Shown: positions 35,984 to 46,743, counted from the stretch's first letter. The stretch is DNA of 64,000 nucleotides from Cohaesibacter sp. (GCA_025210795.1 JAOAQZ010000019.1:124001-188000); one strand, 5' to 3'. The notes: a model not told the origin generated them from the letters alone. Translations and numbers: made by a program.

Positions 35984-38962
35984 CTAAAGCGTACGGGCAA
36001 TTTCTTCTACGCGGAAGCACTCAATCTGATCGCCGACGCGAATATCTTCATATTTTTCAAAGGCCATACCACATTCCTGACCAACCACCACTTCTTTCAC
36101 TTCATCCTTGAAGCGCTTGAGGGTGGAGAGTTTGCCAGTGTGGATCACCACATTGTCACGCAGCAAGCGCACGCCAGTGCCACGCTCCACAGTGCCTTCG
36201 GTCACGCGGCAACCGGCAACCTTGCCGACTTTGGTGATGTTGAAGACTTCCAGAATTTCGGCGTAACCGATAAAGGTTTCGCGAACTTCCGGGCTAAGCA
36301 TGCCGGACATGCCTGCTTTCACATCATCGGTCAGATCATAGATGATGTTGTAATAGCGAATTTCAACGCCTTTTTGCTCGGCTGCAAGCTTTGCCTGCTG
36401 GTTGGCACGAACGTTAAAGGCAATGATCGGAGCGCCAGAGGCTTCAGCCAAGGTCACATCGGATTCGGTCACCCCACCCACACCGGAATGCAGGATCTGA
36501 GCAGAGACTTCCTCGTTTCCGATCTTGTCCAGAGCACCGATGATCGCCTCAACAGAGCCTTTCACATCGCCCTTGATAACCAGCGGGAAGGACTTGGAAT
36601 CAGACGCTTTGAGGTTGCTGAGCATTTGCTCCAAAGATCCGCGGTTGGCTTTCGCCGCAGCCAGATCCTTGTTCTTGCGAATGCGGTATTCAGTAATCTC
36701 ACGGGCGCGGCCTTCGGTTTCAACCACAGCCACCATGTCACCGGCATCCGGTGCAGACTGGAAGCCGAGAATTTCAACCGGCTTGGATGGCTCAGCGCTA
36801 TCCACTTTCTTGCCATGATCATCAACCAGAGCACGGACCTTACCCCATTGCTCGCCAGCAACAACGATATCGCCGACATTGAGTGTACCGCCCTGAACCA
36901 GAACAGTTGCCACAGGACCACGGCCCTTATCAAGCTTGGCTTCAACTACGATACCGTCCGCTTCGCGATCCGGGTTGGCACGCAGCTCAAGAAGTTCGGT
37001 TTGCATCAGGATTGCTTCAAGCAAGCCATCAAGATTTTGCTGTTTGAGAGCAGAAACCTCGACCTCGAGCACTTCACCGCCCATACTTTCCACAAAGACT
37101 TCGTGCTGAAGCAATTCATTGCGAACGCGGGACGGGTCAGCTGCTGGCAGATCCATCTTGTTGACCGCAACAATGATCGGCACTTCAGCGGCGCGCGCAT
37201 GGTTGATGGCTTCGATGGTTTGCGGCATCACGCCGTCATCGGCTGCTACAACAAGCACCACGATATCGGTTGATTTGGCACCACGAGCACGCATTTCGGT
37301 AAAGGCGGCGTGGCCCGGTGTATCGATGAAGGTGATTTTCTCACCATGCTGTTCAACCTGATAGGCACCGATATGCTGGGTAATGCCGCCAGCTTCGCCC
37401 TTGACTACATTGGCCTGACGAATGGCATCGAGCAAAGATGTCTTACCATGGTCAACATGGCCCATGATGGTGACAACAGGAGGACGCTTTTCAAGCAATT
37501 CTGCCGCATCTTCCTTGTTGAACAGACCTTCTTCAACATCCGCTTCAGACACACGCTTTACGGTATGGCCCAGTTCTTCGGCCACCAATTGGGCGGTATC
37601 AGCATCCAGAATATCAACGGTTTTGACCATCTGGCCCTGTTTCATCAAGATCTTGATCACGTCAACCGCACGTTCTGTCATACGCTGCGCCAATTCCTGA
37701 ACCGTAATCGTTTCAGGAATGACCACTTCGCGGAAGACCTTTTCACGCGGAGCTTCCTGGCCACCTTTTTGCTGCTTCGCACGGCGGCGGCGCATGGAGG
37801 CAAGTGAACGCTGGCGCTCATTCTCATTCAGAGCGTTGGACAGGGTCAGCTTGCCGCGACGACGATCCTCGGTCCGCGGTTTTGCAGGCTGATTGGATCG
37901 ATTATCATCAGGACGTGTGCGTTTAGGCGCAGGCTTGAGTGTTTTTGCACCCGGCTTGCCTTCGGCATTGAGGTCTGGTGCTGGGGCCACGAAGCCGCCA
38001 CCTGGACGACCTGCACCGCCTGGGCGACCACCACCTGCCGGACGACCACCTGGGCGATCACCACCGGGACGGCCTGGACCACCGGGACGACCGCCACCTG
38101 CCGGACGACCACCTGGGCGATCACCACCCGGACGACCGGGGCCACCGGGACGGCCACCAGCACGATCGCCGCCTGGACGACCACCGCGATCACCGCCGGG
38201 ACGATCTCCAGAGCGAGGTGGACGGCCACCACGATCTCCACCGGGACGATCACCGCGTGGGGCACGATCACCGGAGCGAGGACCGCGATCATTGCGATCT
38301 CCCCGTTCCTGACGCTGTGCCGGACGCGCTTCGGTCTTTTGTTTCTCTGCAGCAGCATCCTGCTTTGCTTTTTCAGCAGCAGCGGCAGCCTTGGCTTCTT
38401 CAGCCTTTTTGGCTTCCAGTGCGGCTTGTGCTGCGCGGGCTTCTTCTTCCTTGCGGCGGGCTTCAGCCTCGACTTTACGCTTGGCTTCAAGCTCGATGCG
38501 GCGTGCTTCGTCTTCTTTCTTCTTGATTTCCATCTCGCGAGCGCGAACTTTAGCAGCTTCGAGCGCTTGCAAGCGTTTGGCATTTTCAGAAGATGTCAGA
38601 TTGCGCTGACCAGTCGCAGATGCCTGATTGTTGTTGCCACCGCGTCCGCGCTGACCTTGGCGCTGGTTACGGCCACCTTGGGTATTGCCACCCTTGCCGC
38701 CACCAGCATTGCCACCACCAGATGCAGGACGATTGCCCGAAGGTTTGGACGCACCCCCTTCTGATGCAGGCTGACGGGCAGCTGCAGGCTTGCCTTCATT
38801 TGGATTGGTGAAACGGCGCTTGCGCTTTTCAACAACAACCGCCTTTGAGCGGCCATGCGAGAAGCTTTGGCGCACAGTACCCTGACCAACATTTTTACCC
38901 AGAGACAGCGTCTTCTTCTCTGATTGGCCATCGGTGTTGTCGTTGTTGTTTTCGTCACTCAT
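35984..38962 (-). CDS. infB: Translation initiation factor IF-2
   Basis: 992 aa, a GTPase that places initiator tRNA on the 30S subunit. The long N-terminal half has a KEEEARA-type charged coiled coil (about 120-210) and a Gly/Arg/Pro/Asp repeat region (about 220-340), then the IF2_N motif. The G domain has [27 protein letters not shown] and NKMD, followed by domains II-IV. The 5' end overlaps the ylxR stop by 4 bases (ATGA). The repeat region is unusually long for the family; see the repeat entry. Confidence 0.98.
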   Translation of the reverse strand: MSDENNNDNTDGQSEKKTLSLGKNVGQGTVRQSFSHGRSKAVVVEKRKRRFTNPNEGKPAAARQPASEGGASKPSGNRPASGGGNAGGGKGGNTQGGRNQRQGQRGRGGNNNQASATGQRNLTSSENAKRLQALEAAKVRAREMEIKKKEDEARRIELEAKRKVEAEARRKEEEARAAQAALEAKKAEEAKAAAAAEKAKQDAAAEKQKTEARPAQRQERGDRNDRGPRSGDRAPRGDRPGGDRGGRPPRSGDRPGGDRGGRPGGDRAGGRPGGPGRPGGDRPGGRPAGGGRPGGPGRPGGDRPGGRPAGGGRPGGAGRPGGGFVAPAPDLNAEGKPGAKTLKPAPKRTRPDDNRSNQPAKPRTEDRRRGKLTLSNALNENERQRSLASMRRRRAKQQKGGQEAPREKVFREVVIPETITVQELAQRMTERAVDVIKILMKQGQMVKTVDILDADTAQLVAEELGHTVKRVSEADVEEGLFNKEDAAELLEKRPPVVTIMGHVDHGKTSLLDAIRQANVVKGEAGGITQHIGAYQVEQHGEKITFIDTPGHAAFTEMRARGAKSTDIVVLVVAADDGVMPQTIEAINHARAAEVPIIVAVNKMDLPAADPSRVRNELLQHEVFVESMGGEVLEVEVSALKQQNLDGLLEAILMQTELLELRANPDREADGIVVEAKLDKGRGPVATVLVQGGTLNVGDIVVAGEQWGKVRALVDDHGKKVDSAEPSKPVEILGFQSAPDAGDMVAVVETEGRAREITEYRIRKNKDLAAAKANRGSLEQMLSNLKASDSKSFPLVIKGDVKGSVEAIIGALDKIGNEEVSAQILHSGVGGVTESDVTLAEASGAPIIAFNVRANQQAKLAAEQKGVEIRYYNIIYDLTDDVKAGMSGMLSPEVRETFIGYAEILEVFNITKVGKVAGCRVTEGTVERGTGVRLLRDNVVIHTGKLSTLKRFKDEVKEVVVGQECGMAFEKYEDIRVGDQIECFRVEEIARTL
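37996..38160 (-). repeat. 63-bp tandem repeat in infB coding for an RGG/RPGG-rich tract
   Basis: A 63-base unit beginning at 38031 recurs at 38094 with few changes, and a partial copy flanks it. It encodes 21-residue units of the form [20 protein letters not shown], nearly identical, inside the disordered N-terminal region. Array length could vary between strains. Confidence 0.85.
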
Positions 38963-39642
38963 TTGCGGTCGTTACCCTCGATTGCCTCTGCGGAGGCTTT
39001 GTCAGATGCCGGCGAGCCGGACCATCTGTCTGATAATTCGCTATCCTGGCTAACAAATGCCTCTAGCATTTGCGCCTGCGTGATAAAGCTTTTGCTGGCA
39101 GACCCTGCCGTCAAAGCTGCATGTACTACATTTCCCTGCCCCAAGGCTGTGCTTAATGCATCGGCGCTGAACAACCGGATCACCGGGATCCTATGATCGC
39201 TGCCAAATCTGCGTCGCACGGCCTGAGCCAGCTTTTTTTGCCCGTCTTGCGCAGCATCTGCTGCATGTAATAATCCCAATAGGGTGCTTTGTGCAATGGC
39301 TGCTTCCACCTTTGCAAAGCCAGTTATGATTTGTCCCGCTTTTCTTGTCATACTCAGAGACGATAAAACGCTACGTTTTAACTGCTCCTCGACAAGGTCG
39401 GGCAAATCTTCACATCCGGAAATCCTGCTTTTGAAACCGCGCGCAAACAGGCCCTTGCGAACGGCTTGTTGCAAAATTTCCTTTTGAGCTGTTACCCAAA
39501 CACCACGCCCGGGTAACCGCATTTTCAAATCAGGCACCACTGTGCCATCCGGGGCCAGAACAAATCTGATCATTTCGGCCTTGGATAAGCTTTGCCGCGT
39601 TACAAGGCATTGGCGCTCTGTCTCATCGCTCTTGCGCGGCAC
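38959..39642 (-). CDS. YlxR (DUF448) / L7Ae-like RNA-binding fusion protein
   Basis: 227 aa with a GTG start at 39642 (GAGAGGA upstream). N-terminal YlxR domain ([27 protein letters not shown]) joined to an L7Ae-like domain (about 85-185, [20 protein letters not shown]). YlxR proteins bind nucleic acid and are linked to RNase P and transcription control; the fusion with an L7Ae domain is usual in Rhizobiales. Lies between nusA (102-base gap) and infB (ATGA overlap). Confidence 0.9.
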   Translation of the reverse strand: MPRKSDETERQCLVTRQSLSKAEMIRFVLAPDGTVVPDLKMRLPGRGVWVTAQKEILQQAVRKGLFARGFKSRISGCEDLPDLVEEQLKRSVLSSLSMTRKAGQIITGFAKVEAAIAQSTLLGLLHAADAAQDGQKKLAQAVRRRFGSDHRIPVIRLFSADALSTALGQGNVVHAALTAGSASKSFITQAQMLEAFVSQDSELSDRWSGSPASDKASAEAIEGNDRK

Positions 39643-39744
39643 GGTTTATCCTCTCTTAGCCGAATTTGTCAAACTTTGTCGTTGATCTAACCGCAAGTTC
39701 CTTCATTTTCCTGCGGCTACATCCTTCTAGCTTGGGCTTGAAAC

Positions 39745-41421
39745 TCAGCCCTCTCCCTGATCCTGCTCATCCTCTTGAGGCAGATCGGAAATCTCGGTGC
39801 CTTCCAGCCCTTCTTCCCCGTCTTCTGCTTCCAGAGTTTCATATTCAGCCGCTTCTTCTTCGCTCAAAAGCTCTGAAGGGTCGATCCAGCCTGCTGCAAC
39901 ACGGGTCAGCATGATGATATCTTCTGCTTCCTGACGGGAGATATCAAAATCTGACAGGCAACCTTTGAAGCGCTTGACCTCATTGCCCTGACGCTCGGTC
40001 CAGCCAACCAGATCATCGGTTGCGCAACCGGCCAGATCTTCAATGGTCTTGATATCGTCTTTACCCAGAGCCACCAGCATGCCCATAGTCAGGCCGGAAA
40101 TTTCCAGAAGATCATCAGAAACGCCAAGAGCCAGACGCTCTTCGTTCAGTTTCTGGGCCTGGGCTTCGAGATAATCATTGGCACGGGCCTGAATTTCAGC
40201 GGCGGTGTCTTCATCAAAGCCTTCGATATCGGAGACTTCGGCAGCATCCACATAGGCCACTTCCTCGATAGAGGCGAAGCCTTCGGAGGCCAAGAGCTGC
40301 GCTACAATATCATCAACATCCAGAGCCTGCATGAACAATTCGGCACGTTCGTTGAATTCTTTCTGACGGCGCTCGGATTCTTCCTCTTCCGTCATGATGT
40401 CGATATCCCAACCGGTCAGCTGGGACGCAAGGCGCACATTCTGGCCGCGACGACCGATTGCCAGAGACAATTGATCATTGGGGACAACCACTTCGATGCG
40501 CTCGGCATCTTCATCAAGCACCACTTTGGCCACTTCTGCGGGCTGCAGCGCATTAACGATAAAGGTTGCCGGATCTTCAGACCACGGAATGATATCAATT
40601 TTCTCGCCCTGCAGCTCATTGACCACAGCCTGAACGCGGGAGCCACGCATACCCACACAGGCACCAACCGGATCAATGGAGCTATCGGATGAGATAACGG
40701 CGATCTTGGCGCGGGAACCGGGATCACGAGCAACGGACTTGATGGTGATAATACCATCATAAATTTCAGGCACTTCTGAGGCAAACAATTTGGCCATGAA
40801 TTGCGGATGGGTCCGCGAGAGGAAAATCTGCGGCCCACGCTGTTCGCGGCGTACATCAAAAATGATGGCGCGGATGCGATCACCGGGACGGAAGGCTTCG
40901 CGCGCAATCAGCTCGTCACGGCGCACAATCGCTTCGCTGCCGCCAAGATCGACGGTGACATTGCCATATTCAACCCGCTTGACCTGACCATTGATCACTT
41001 CCATCAGGCGGTCTTTAAACTCATCATATTGATGATCGCGCTCGGCTTCGCGCACTTTCTGGACAATCACCTGCTTGGCAGACTGGGCGGAGATACGGCC
41101 AAATTCCAATGGCGGCAGCAAATCGGAGATCACATCACCGATTTCGGCGTCCGGCTGCTTCTCCTTGGCATCGACCAAAGCGATCTGGGTGGCGTAATCC
41201 TCAACCACATCAACCACTTCCATCAAGCGCTCAAGGCGGGTTTCACCGGTGCGCGGATTGATAGAAGCCTTGATCTCGGTCTCCTGACCATAGCGAGAAC
41301 GCGCAGCTTTCTGGATGGCGTCTTCCATGGCTCCAATCACGATCATTCGATCGATTGACTTTTCGCGGGCCACGGCATCTGCAATTTGCAAAAGTTCAAG
41401 ACGGTTTGCACTGATTGCCAT
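39745..41421 (-). CDS. nusA: Transcription termination/antitermination factor NusA
   Basis: 558 aa. Binds RNA polymerase and controls pausing, termination and antitermination. N-terminal polymerase-binding domain (to about 130), S1 domain with VKRVEYGNVTVDLG, two KH domains (RGSRVQAVVNELQGEKIDII; IGRRGQNVRLASQLTGW), then two C-terminal acidic repeats and a Glu-rich tail. The alphaproteobacterial form carries this acidic C-terminal extension. Starts 12 bases after rimP. Confidence 0.97.
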   Translation of the reverse strand: MAISANRLELLQIADAVAREKSIDRMIVIGAMEDAIQKAARSRYGQETEIKASINPRTGETRLERLMEVVDVVEDYATQIALVDAKEKQPDAEIGDVISDLLPPLEFGRISAQSAKQVIVQKVREAERDHQYDEFKDRLMEVINGQVKRVEYGNVTVDLGGSEAIVRRDELIAREAFRPGDRIRAIIFDVRREQRGPQIFLSRTHPQFMAKLFASEVPEIYDGIITIKSVARDPGSRAKIAVISSDSSIDPVGACVGMRGSRVQAVVNELQGEKIDIIPWSEDPATFIVNALQPAEVAKVVLDEDAERIEVVVPNDQLSLAIGRRGQNVRLASQLTGWDIDIMTEEEESERRQKEFNERAELFMQALDVDDIVAQLLASEGFASIEEVAYVDAAEVSDIEGFDEDTAAEIQARANDYLEAQAQKLNEERLALGVSDDLLEISGLTMGMLVALGKDDIKTIEDLAGCATDDLVGWTERQGNEVKRFKGCLSDFDISRQEAEDIIMLTRVAAGWIDPSELLSEEEAAEYETLEAEDGEEGLEGTEISDLPQEDEQDQGEG

Positions 41422-41433
41422 CGTCAGGGTCTC

Positions 41434-42027
41434 CTATTTATCCTGATCTGTCTCAAGGCTTGGAGCCTCGTCAGCATTATTCCTTGATTGCGCTTTCAGC
41501 GCCAGATCCATCAAAACATCATTCATGACAAGTTTTGATTCCGACAGATCTGTGAGAGGAAGCCGAACAATTGAGGGCTGGTCGGCAGGTGCATCTGGCA
41601 GGGCCAGTAGCAACTCATCTCCCTCAACCGCTTCAATCATACCACGGAACCGGCGGCGCCCATCAATGCCGACAGACAGTTCCAGTTTGATTTCATGACC
41701 GATCCAGGCCGTAAAATCCCTCTTGCGCACCAAAGGTCTATCAATCCCGGGGGATGACACTTCCAGATGATATTCGCGATCAACCGGATCCTCCACATCC
41801 AACACGGGAGAAACAGCACGGGAGATGCTCTCGCATCCCTCAATATTCATCGAACCATCGGGGCGCTCAGCCATGATCTGGACCGTGCAGCCGTTGGTTC
41901 CTGTAATACGGACGCGCACCAGATCAAAGCCGAGGTCATCGATTACCGGCTCAACAATTTGAGCCACTCGTGCCTCAAGGCCTTTTTCACTGACCAAACG
42001 CGTCTCTTTTTGACTGCCTTCTGTCAT
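41434..42027 (-). CDS. rimP: Ribosome maturation factor RimP
   Basis: 197 aa from ATG 42027 (MTEGSQKE); in-frame ATGs at 42045 and 42039 are possible. Needed for 30S subunit maturation. Signatures: GFDLVRVRITGTNGCTVQIM, EGCESISRAVSPVLDVEDPV, YHLEVSSPGIDRPLV and an SH3-like C-terminal part. First gene of the rimP-nusA-ylxR-infB-rbfA-truB transcription unit; the 208-base gap before it includes its promoter. Confidence 0.95.
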   Translation of the reverse strand: MTEGSQKETRLVSEKGLEARVAQIVEPVIDDLGFDLVRVRITGTNGCTVQIMAERPDGSMNIEGCESISRAVSPVLDVEDPVDREYHLEVSSPGIDRPLVRKRDFTAWIGHEIKLELSVGIDGRRRFRGMIEAVEGDELLLALPDAPADQPSIVRLPLTDLSESKLVMNDVLMDLALKAQSRNNADEAPSLETDQDK

Positions 42028-42211
42028 TGGCAAGTCCATCTCCATTGCTTTGGAAGGGGTGCCTTATCCTTCCCAACAGGCGCTTACAGAATAAAAAAGA
42101 GCGGGTCCGGTTTGGCCCACTCTAAACTGTTCGCCTAGATTTTGTCCGCTCTATACACCACTTTACCCTCAGAATGCAAGTAAAGATTAGATTTGGCGCA
42201 ATCCAGCGGGT

Positions 42212-42233
42212 AAGGCAGCCCTGTGGCTGCCTT
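42212..42233 (-). terminator. Hairpin at the end of trmB
   Basis: aaggcagcc/ggctgcctt perfect 9-bp stem, 4-base loop, directly after the trmB stop. The T-run is weak, so termination efficiency is uncertain. Confidence 0.5.
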
Positions 42234-42235
42234 AA

Positions 42236-42994
42236 TCAGAGCTTTATTTTTCCAGCCAATCTTTCAAATGTCAGATATTTGGGCGTGCGCCCTTCGCGAA
42301 AGGCCTTGGCTTCATAGCGGGTGCGGCGCCAATCCGGATAAGGCTGCGCCCGCTCTTCATCGCTTGCGCCAAGCTCTTTAAACAAAGGCTGCTTTGCCAC
42401 ATGCTCCAAAGTCCATTCAACATAGCTTTCAATGTCAGAGGCGAAGCGGAAATGGCCGCCGGGTTTGAGTACGCGCAAGATGCGCCCCAGATTATGATCG
42501 GAGACAAAACGGCGCTTCCAATGGCGTTTTTTGTGCCAGGGATCGGGATAGAGCAAGAAGAGCCTGTCGATTGATGCTTCTGGCAACCAGTCAAGAATAT
42601 GGGCCGCATCTTCATTATAAAGACGGATTGTCTCGATCTCATCCGCTGCAATTTGGTCAACCGCCTTGGAAATGCCATTGATGAAAGGCTCACAGCCAAT
42701 CATCCCAATCTGGGGATTTTCTTGCGCCTGATGCACCATATGCTCGGCACCGCCAAAGCCGATTTCAAGCCAAATGGCCTTGGGGCTATGGGAGAAGAGG
42801 CCAGCCGCTTCTGTAATCGGCTGAGAGGGGTCCAAAAGCAATTTGGGCAGCAGCTCATCCATCAATTTTTGCTGATTGGGGCTAAGGGGCTTGCCTTTGC
42901 GGCGACCAAAGAAGGCGGATGGCTTGTCCTTGGTTGGTTTGACATATCCATCTTGCTGCTCTTTGGGCAATTGGGATGATGTTGGCTCACTCAT
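42236..42994 (-). CDS. trmB: tRNA (guanine-N7)-methyltransferase TrmB
   Basis: 252 aa. Methylates G46 of tRNAs. SAM fold with IWLEIGFGGAEHMVHQA, then FLLYPDPWHKKRHWKRR (catalytic/RNA contact) and LKPGGHFRFASD. A C-terminal TKYE-like motif (RYEAKAFREGRTPKYL) matches the family. Separated from metK by the terminator at 43057-43090 and ends with a hairpin. Confidence 0.96.
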   Translation of the reverse strand: MSEPTSSQLPKEQQDGYVKPTKDKPSAFFGRRKGKPLSPNQQKLMDELLPKLLLDPSQPITEAAGLFSHSPKAIWLEIGFGGAEHMVHQAQENPQIGMIGCEPFINGISKAVDQIAADEIETIRLYNEDAAHILDWLPEASIDRLFLLYPDPWHKKRHWKRRFVSDHNLGRILRVLKPGGHFRFASDIESYVEWTLEHVAKQPLFKELGASDEERAQPYPDWRRTRYEAKAFREGRTPKYLTFERLAGKIKL

Positions 42995-43056
42995 GTCTCA
43001 CCATTTCATAAAAGCAAAAGTCCGGCCGCGATGCCGCTTAACACCAGATTGACAGC

Positions 43057-43090
43057 AAAAGGCACCCTTTCTTGCAAAAGGGTGCCTTTT
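43057..43090 (-). terminator. Intrinsic terminator after metK
   Basis: Perfect 14-bp stem (43057-43070 with 43077-43090), loop cttgca. On the minus strand it follows metK and ends in TTTT. It splits metK from trmB. Confidence 0.85.
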
Positions 43091-43112
43091 ATAAAGTCTT
43101 ACTCGCTCGATC

Positions 43113-44285
43113 TTAGGCCAGTTCGGCGATGATCTTGTCGACCAGATCGGTTTTTTCCCAAGAGAAACCACCATCTTCTGCAGGTTTGCGGCCAAAATGG
43201 CCATAGGCTGCTGTGCGCTCATAGATCGGGCGGTTCAAATTGAGATGCGTACGAATGCCGCGTGGCGTCAGGCTCATGCAATTCCACAAGGCTTTCTCAA
43301 GCTGGGAATCACGCACCTTACCTGTGCCATAGCTGTCAACATAAAGAGACAGCGGCTCGGATACGCCAATGGCATAGGCGAGCTGAATGGAGCAGCGATC
43401 TGCAAGACCGGCGGCAACGATATTTTTAGCAAGGTAACGCGCAGCATAGGCAGCTGAGCGGTCAACCTTGGTTGGATCTTTACCGGAGAATGCGCCACCA
43501 CCGTGAGGCGCGGCACCACCATAGGTATCCACGATGATTTTGCGACCTGTAAGGCCAGCATCCCCGTCTGGTCCGCCAATAACGAACTTGCCGGTTGGAT
43601 TGACATGCCAGATTGTCTGATCTGTCAGCCAGCCTTCAGGCAGGGCCCGCTCAATATAGGGAGCGACAATTGCGCGAATATCCGCAGAGCTCAGGCTTTC
43701 ATCCAGATGCTGGGTTGAAAGGACAAGGGAGGTGACTTCAACCGGCTTGCCTTCCACATAGCGCAGGGTCAGCTGGCTCTTGGCATCTGGCCCAAGCTTT
43801 GGCTCGCTGCCATTATGGCGTGCTTCGGCCAACAGACGGAGAATTTTGTGAGCGTAGAAGATTGGGGCAGGCATCAGATCGGGGGTTTCATTGACCGCAT
43901 AGCCAAACATAATGCCCTGATCGCCAGCCCCTTCATCCTTGCCTTCGGCTTCATCAACGCCTTGGGCGATGTCAACTGACTGTTCGTGGACATGGACATC
44001 AATATTGGCATTTTGCCAATGGAAGCCATCCTGCTCATAACCAATTTCGCGAATAACGCGGCGCGCTGTGTCTTCCATGACAGCGGCATTGATGCTTGCA
44101 GGGCCCCTTACTTCACCAGCCAGCGTCACCTGATTGGTCGTGGCCATTGTTTCAACAGCACAGCGCGAATATGGATCCTGTTTCAAGAATTCGTCGACGA
44201 TTGCGTCAGAAATTCTATCGCAAATCTTGTCTGGGTGACCTTCAGAAACAGATTCACTAGTGAAGAGATATTCTTTTCGAGCCAT
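43113..44285 (-). CDS. metK: S-adenosylmethionine synthetase
   Basis: 390 aa from ATG 44285 ([20 protein letters not shown]); the frame is open to 44327 but would run into the leader hairpin. Makes SAM from methionine and ATP. Motifs: [15 protein letters not shown] (ATP, His), [12 protein letters not shown], and the phosphate loop [19 protein letters not shown]. No good Shine-Dalgarno is seen, which agrees with structure-controlled initiation. Preceded by a structured leader (44286-44406) and followed by a terminator. Confidence 0.97.
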   Translation of the reverse strand: MARKEYLFTSESVSEGHPDKICDRISDAIVDEFLKQDPYSRCAVETMATTNQVTLAGEVRGPASINAAVMEDTARRVIREIGYEQDGFHWQNANIDVHVHEQSVDIAQGVDEAEGKDEGAGDQGIMFGYAVNETPDLMPAPIFYAHKILRLLAEARHNGSEPKLGPDAKSQLTLRYVEGKPVEVTSLVLSTQHLDESLSSADIRAIVAPYIERALPEGWLTDQTIWHVNPTGKFVIGGPDGDAGLTGRKIIVDTYGGAAPHGGGAFSGKDPTKVDRSAAYAARYLAKNIVAAGLADRCSIQLAYAIGVSEPLSLYVDSYGTGKVRDSQLEKALWNCMSLTPRGIRTHLNLNRPIYERTAAYGHFGRKPAEDGGFSWEKTDLVDKIIAELA

Positions 44286-44406
44286 TGAAGGGGCACTTTC
44301 CGCTGAAAATGTTTTTGCAATTACCAAGAGGCGTTCGCCACCTCTTGGTTTAGTTAGTGCTAAAAAGACGAAAATCAGCGGTACGTCAAGATGAAGAAAG
44401 GTGAAA
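44286..44406 (-). promoter_or_regulatory. Structured metK leader, candidate cis-regulatory RNA
   Basis: In the minus-strand transcript CCGCTGA (complement of 44375-44381) can pair with TCAGCGG (44300-44306), 7 bp, enclosing a perfect 9-bp hairpin ACCAAGAGG/CCTCTTGGT (44323-44349). The outer pairing ends 14 bases before the metK ATG. This nested fold is what one expects of a riboswitch or attenuator. I cannot match it to SAM-I, SAM-II or SAM/SAH by eye. The structure is seen in the sequence; control by SAM is inferred from gene context. Confidence 0.55.
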
Positions 44407-44820
44407 TCAGCTTTCTTCAGCCTCGCCAGCCAGAGAACGGACTAAATCCACAAGTTTGCGGCGGACCTTTGCATCCTTAATCTGAACGAAAGCCCGGTTG
44501 AGCTGTAGTCCTTCTGACGATGACAAGAAGTCGATAACAAAATTCTCCGACTTCGATTCACTCATTCCGGACGCTTCTTGTGGCGAACCCGGAGCATCTT
44601 CAAAGAAGAAAGCGACAGGAACTTCCAGAACAGTTGCAATATGCTGCAATCGGCTGGCACCAATTCTGTTGGTTCCTTTTTCGTATTTCTGGATTTGCTG
44701 GAATGTAATACCCAAATGCTCTCCCAGCTTTTCTTGACTCATAGAGAGCATCATGCGGCGAAGCCTGACCCGGCTGCCAACATGAATGTCGATGGGATTT
44801 GGTGCTTTTTTACTGGCCAT
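44407..44820 (-). CDS. XRE-family HTH regulator, PraR-like
   Basis: 137 aa from ATG 44820 ([17 protein letters not shown]; longer starts at 44832/44844 are less likely). [26 protein letters not shown], then [20 protein letters not shown], followed by a short C-terminal helical region. The N-terminus and HTH match the rhizobial PraR/SinR-like group, which represses quorum-sensing and surface genes. Sits between lnt and metK in the same order as in other Rhizobiales. Confidence 0.88.
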   Translation of the reverse strand: MASKKAPNPIDIHVGSRVRLRRMMLSMSQEKLGEHLGITFQQIQKYEKGTNRIGASRLQHIATVLEVPVAFFFEDAPGSPQEASGMSESKSENFVIDFLSSSEGLQLNRAFVQIKDAKVRRKLVDLVRSLAGEAEES

Positions 44821-45015
44821 TTTGGCTCTCATTGTCTGCGGCAATCTGTTCTTAAGACAGAGTTCAATTTGCCATCTCGTTTGTCAAATGAGGCTCCGCA
44901 ACCTCTTGATATAGACCTTCAGTCTCAAAATTATTGTTTTTAAGTCGTCGGGGACAGGTCTTTAGCAATAGTGCCGTGTGACATAAGGTCATGTCAATTC
45001 TTCCCCCTATGCCTC

Positions 45016-46641
45016 CTAGACTTTTCTGCGCAAAAAAATCGTAATGAAGATTAAAAATGTCCAAATGGTCGTGAAAATACTATTACCAAGCATGGCATAC
45101 AGAGTATCTGCCCTTTTTACCGGGAGTGAATGCTGAATTATTCCATCGCTGAGAAGCGGAATTTGTGCCTCAATGCGTCCGTAAGAATCAATAATTGCAG
45201 AAATTCCGGTATTCGCAACACGAATTACCGGAAGGCCAAATTCCACAGCCCGCATTCTTGCAATATGCAAATGCTGAACGGGGCCAATTGTCTCTCCAAA
45301 CCAGGCATCATTGGTGACCGTAACAATCCAATCCGGCCGATGGGAAAAGCGGGCAACTTCTCTCGAAAAGGCAATTTCATAGCAAATAAGCGGCAAAATG
45401 CTGCCAAAGCGTTCCGTCTCAAAAATTGTACGGACCTGGCCCTCTTCAAATCCGCCCTTAAGACGTGTCAGCTGCTCCAGCCCCAATGCTTCAAGAAAGG
45501 ACTGAAAGGGTAGATATTCACCGAACGGGACCAGATGGTTCTTGTCATAAGAACCTTCAATCGTTCCGTCTTTTCCCAGCCAATAGACAGAATTATAGAC
45601 CCGCTCAGTGCCATTTTGGTCGACCTCCCGGCGCAAAGCACCCGTGATCAACTGGCTTTGGGCGGGAAGGCTGCGCGAGATGGCTGCAAGGGCTGCAGGC
45701 TGCTCAAACAAGTAAAAGGGAATGGCAGATTCTGGCCAGATGACCAGATCTACATCCTCTTTTGAAGCTTGAGGGCCCGTTTGCGAGGTCATGGCAAGCA
45801 GGCGATTGAAGATCCAAGATCTGTTCTCCAGCTTCCACTTTTCTTTTTGCGCAATATTGGGCTGAATGATCCGAATAACCGGTGCTTTTTGAGCTGCTTG
45901 GTCTGTTTGGGCTTGGGCGACAGAATTAACTTCAGGCGCTGCTCCGTAGATGATCCAGCTCCCGTAGAGGAGCTGCGCGATAAAAAGCGTAAGGATGGCA
46001 TAGGAGAAATGGCGGGCTGCGCGCGCGACCTCCCAGCGGCTGATCCAGATGATGGGGAGGAGAAATAACAAAAGCGCAAATAGCGTCATCAAATCCAACC
46101 CGCCCAGAGCCAGTGCCTGCATCGTTAGGCTATTGGAGGCAAGGGCTGAACCAAATCCGCCCCATGGCAGACCGGTAAAGAGAATGCCTCGCAGCCATTC
46201 GGCAGCAGATAAAGCTAAAGCAAGCCAAAGGATTCGTGTCCAATGATCTGACCATAATCGCGCAAGGATTGCACAGGCGGCGCCCCAGAACAGGGCAAGA
46301 CCGGCAGGCAGGACTAAAATGGCCAATGGCATGGCCCAGGCAAATTTCTCTGCTTCTACCAGAAAGGCTGCGCCAAGCCAGAAAAAGGTGAGAAGAAAAA
46401 AGCCAAAACCAAAGGCCCAGCCCGTTGCAAACATTCTTTTGGCTGCAATGCGTCCACTCTGGCCCAAAGCTGCCGAATCCAATAGAGCAATCAGAACTGG
46501 CAGGCAGATCCAAAGAACAGGAAACAGCCCTAAGGGCACTTGGCCAAGGCTTGCCACTGCTCCGGCTAACCACGCAAAGCCAATGCGTTTCCAGCCATCG
46601 AGAAGAACCAGAGAAGAATAAAACCGAACCAAAATTGCCAT
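45016..46641 (-). CDS. lnt: Apolipoprotein N-acyltransferase
   Basis: 541 aa. Adds the third acyl chain to lipoproteins at the periplasmic face of the inner membrane. About six N-terminal membrane helices, a nitrilase-like periplasmic domain with Glu in VIWPESAIPF, Lys in SYDKNHLVPFGEYLP and the catalytic Cys in ILPLICYEIAF, and a C-terminal helix. Follows corC and precedes the PraR-like gene, a common alphaproteobacterial order. Confidence 0.96.
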   Translation of the reverse strand: MAILVRFYSSLVLLDGWKRIGFAWLAGAVASLGQVPLGLFPVLWICLPVLIALLDSAALGQSGRIAAKRMFATGWAFGFGFFLLTFFWLGAAFLVEAEKFAWAMPLAILVLPAGLALFWGAACAILARLWSDHWTRILWLALALSAAEWLRGILFTGLPWGGFGSALASNSLTMQALALGGLDLMTLFALLLFLLPIIWISRWEVARAARHFSYAILTLFIAQLLYGSWIIYGAAPEVNSVAQAQTDQAAQKAPVIRIIQPNIAQKEKWKLENRSWIFNRLLAMTSQTGPQASKEDVDLVIWPESAIPFYLFEQPAALAAISRSLPAQSQLITGALRREVDQNGTERVYNSVYWLGKDGTIEGSYDKNHLVPFGEYLPFQSFLEALGLEQLTRLKGGFEEGQVRTIFETERFGSILPLICYEIAFSREVARFSHRPDWIVTVTNDAWFGETIGPVQHLHIARMRAVEFGLPVIRVANTGISAIIDSYGRIEAQIPLLSDGIIQHSLPVKRADTLYAMLGNSIFTTIWTFLIFITIFLRRKV

Positions 46642-46743
46642 TTAAAACCTGCGAATCACGATGGCGCACTGCCTACGTCCAAGGAATCGGGATTTCATCA
46701 CAAGGTCAAGCATCTGCAAGAGCCACGGGCTCTTCCTGCACAT

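Noticed and set aside
35969..37273. 434-codon open frame on the plus strand opposite infB
   Set aside because: It is the complement of a strongly biased coding sequence; it has no start context, family similarity or independent promoter, and infB is certain on the other strand.
44286..44406. SAM-II or SAM/SAH riboswitch before metK
   Set aside because: Only a short CGCTGATTT match to the SAM-II loop region; the required flanking stem and pseudoknot parts are not found, so a named class is not claimed.
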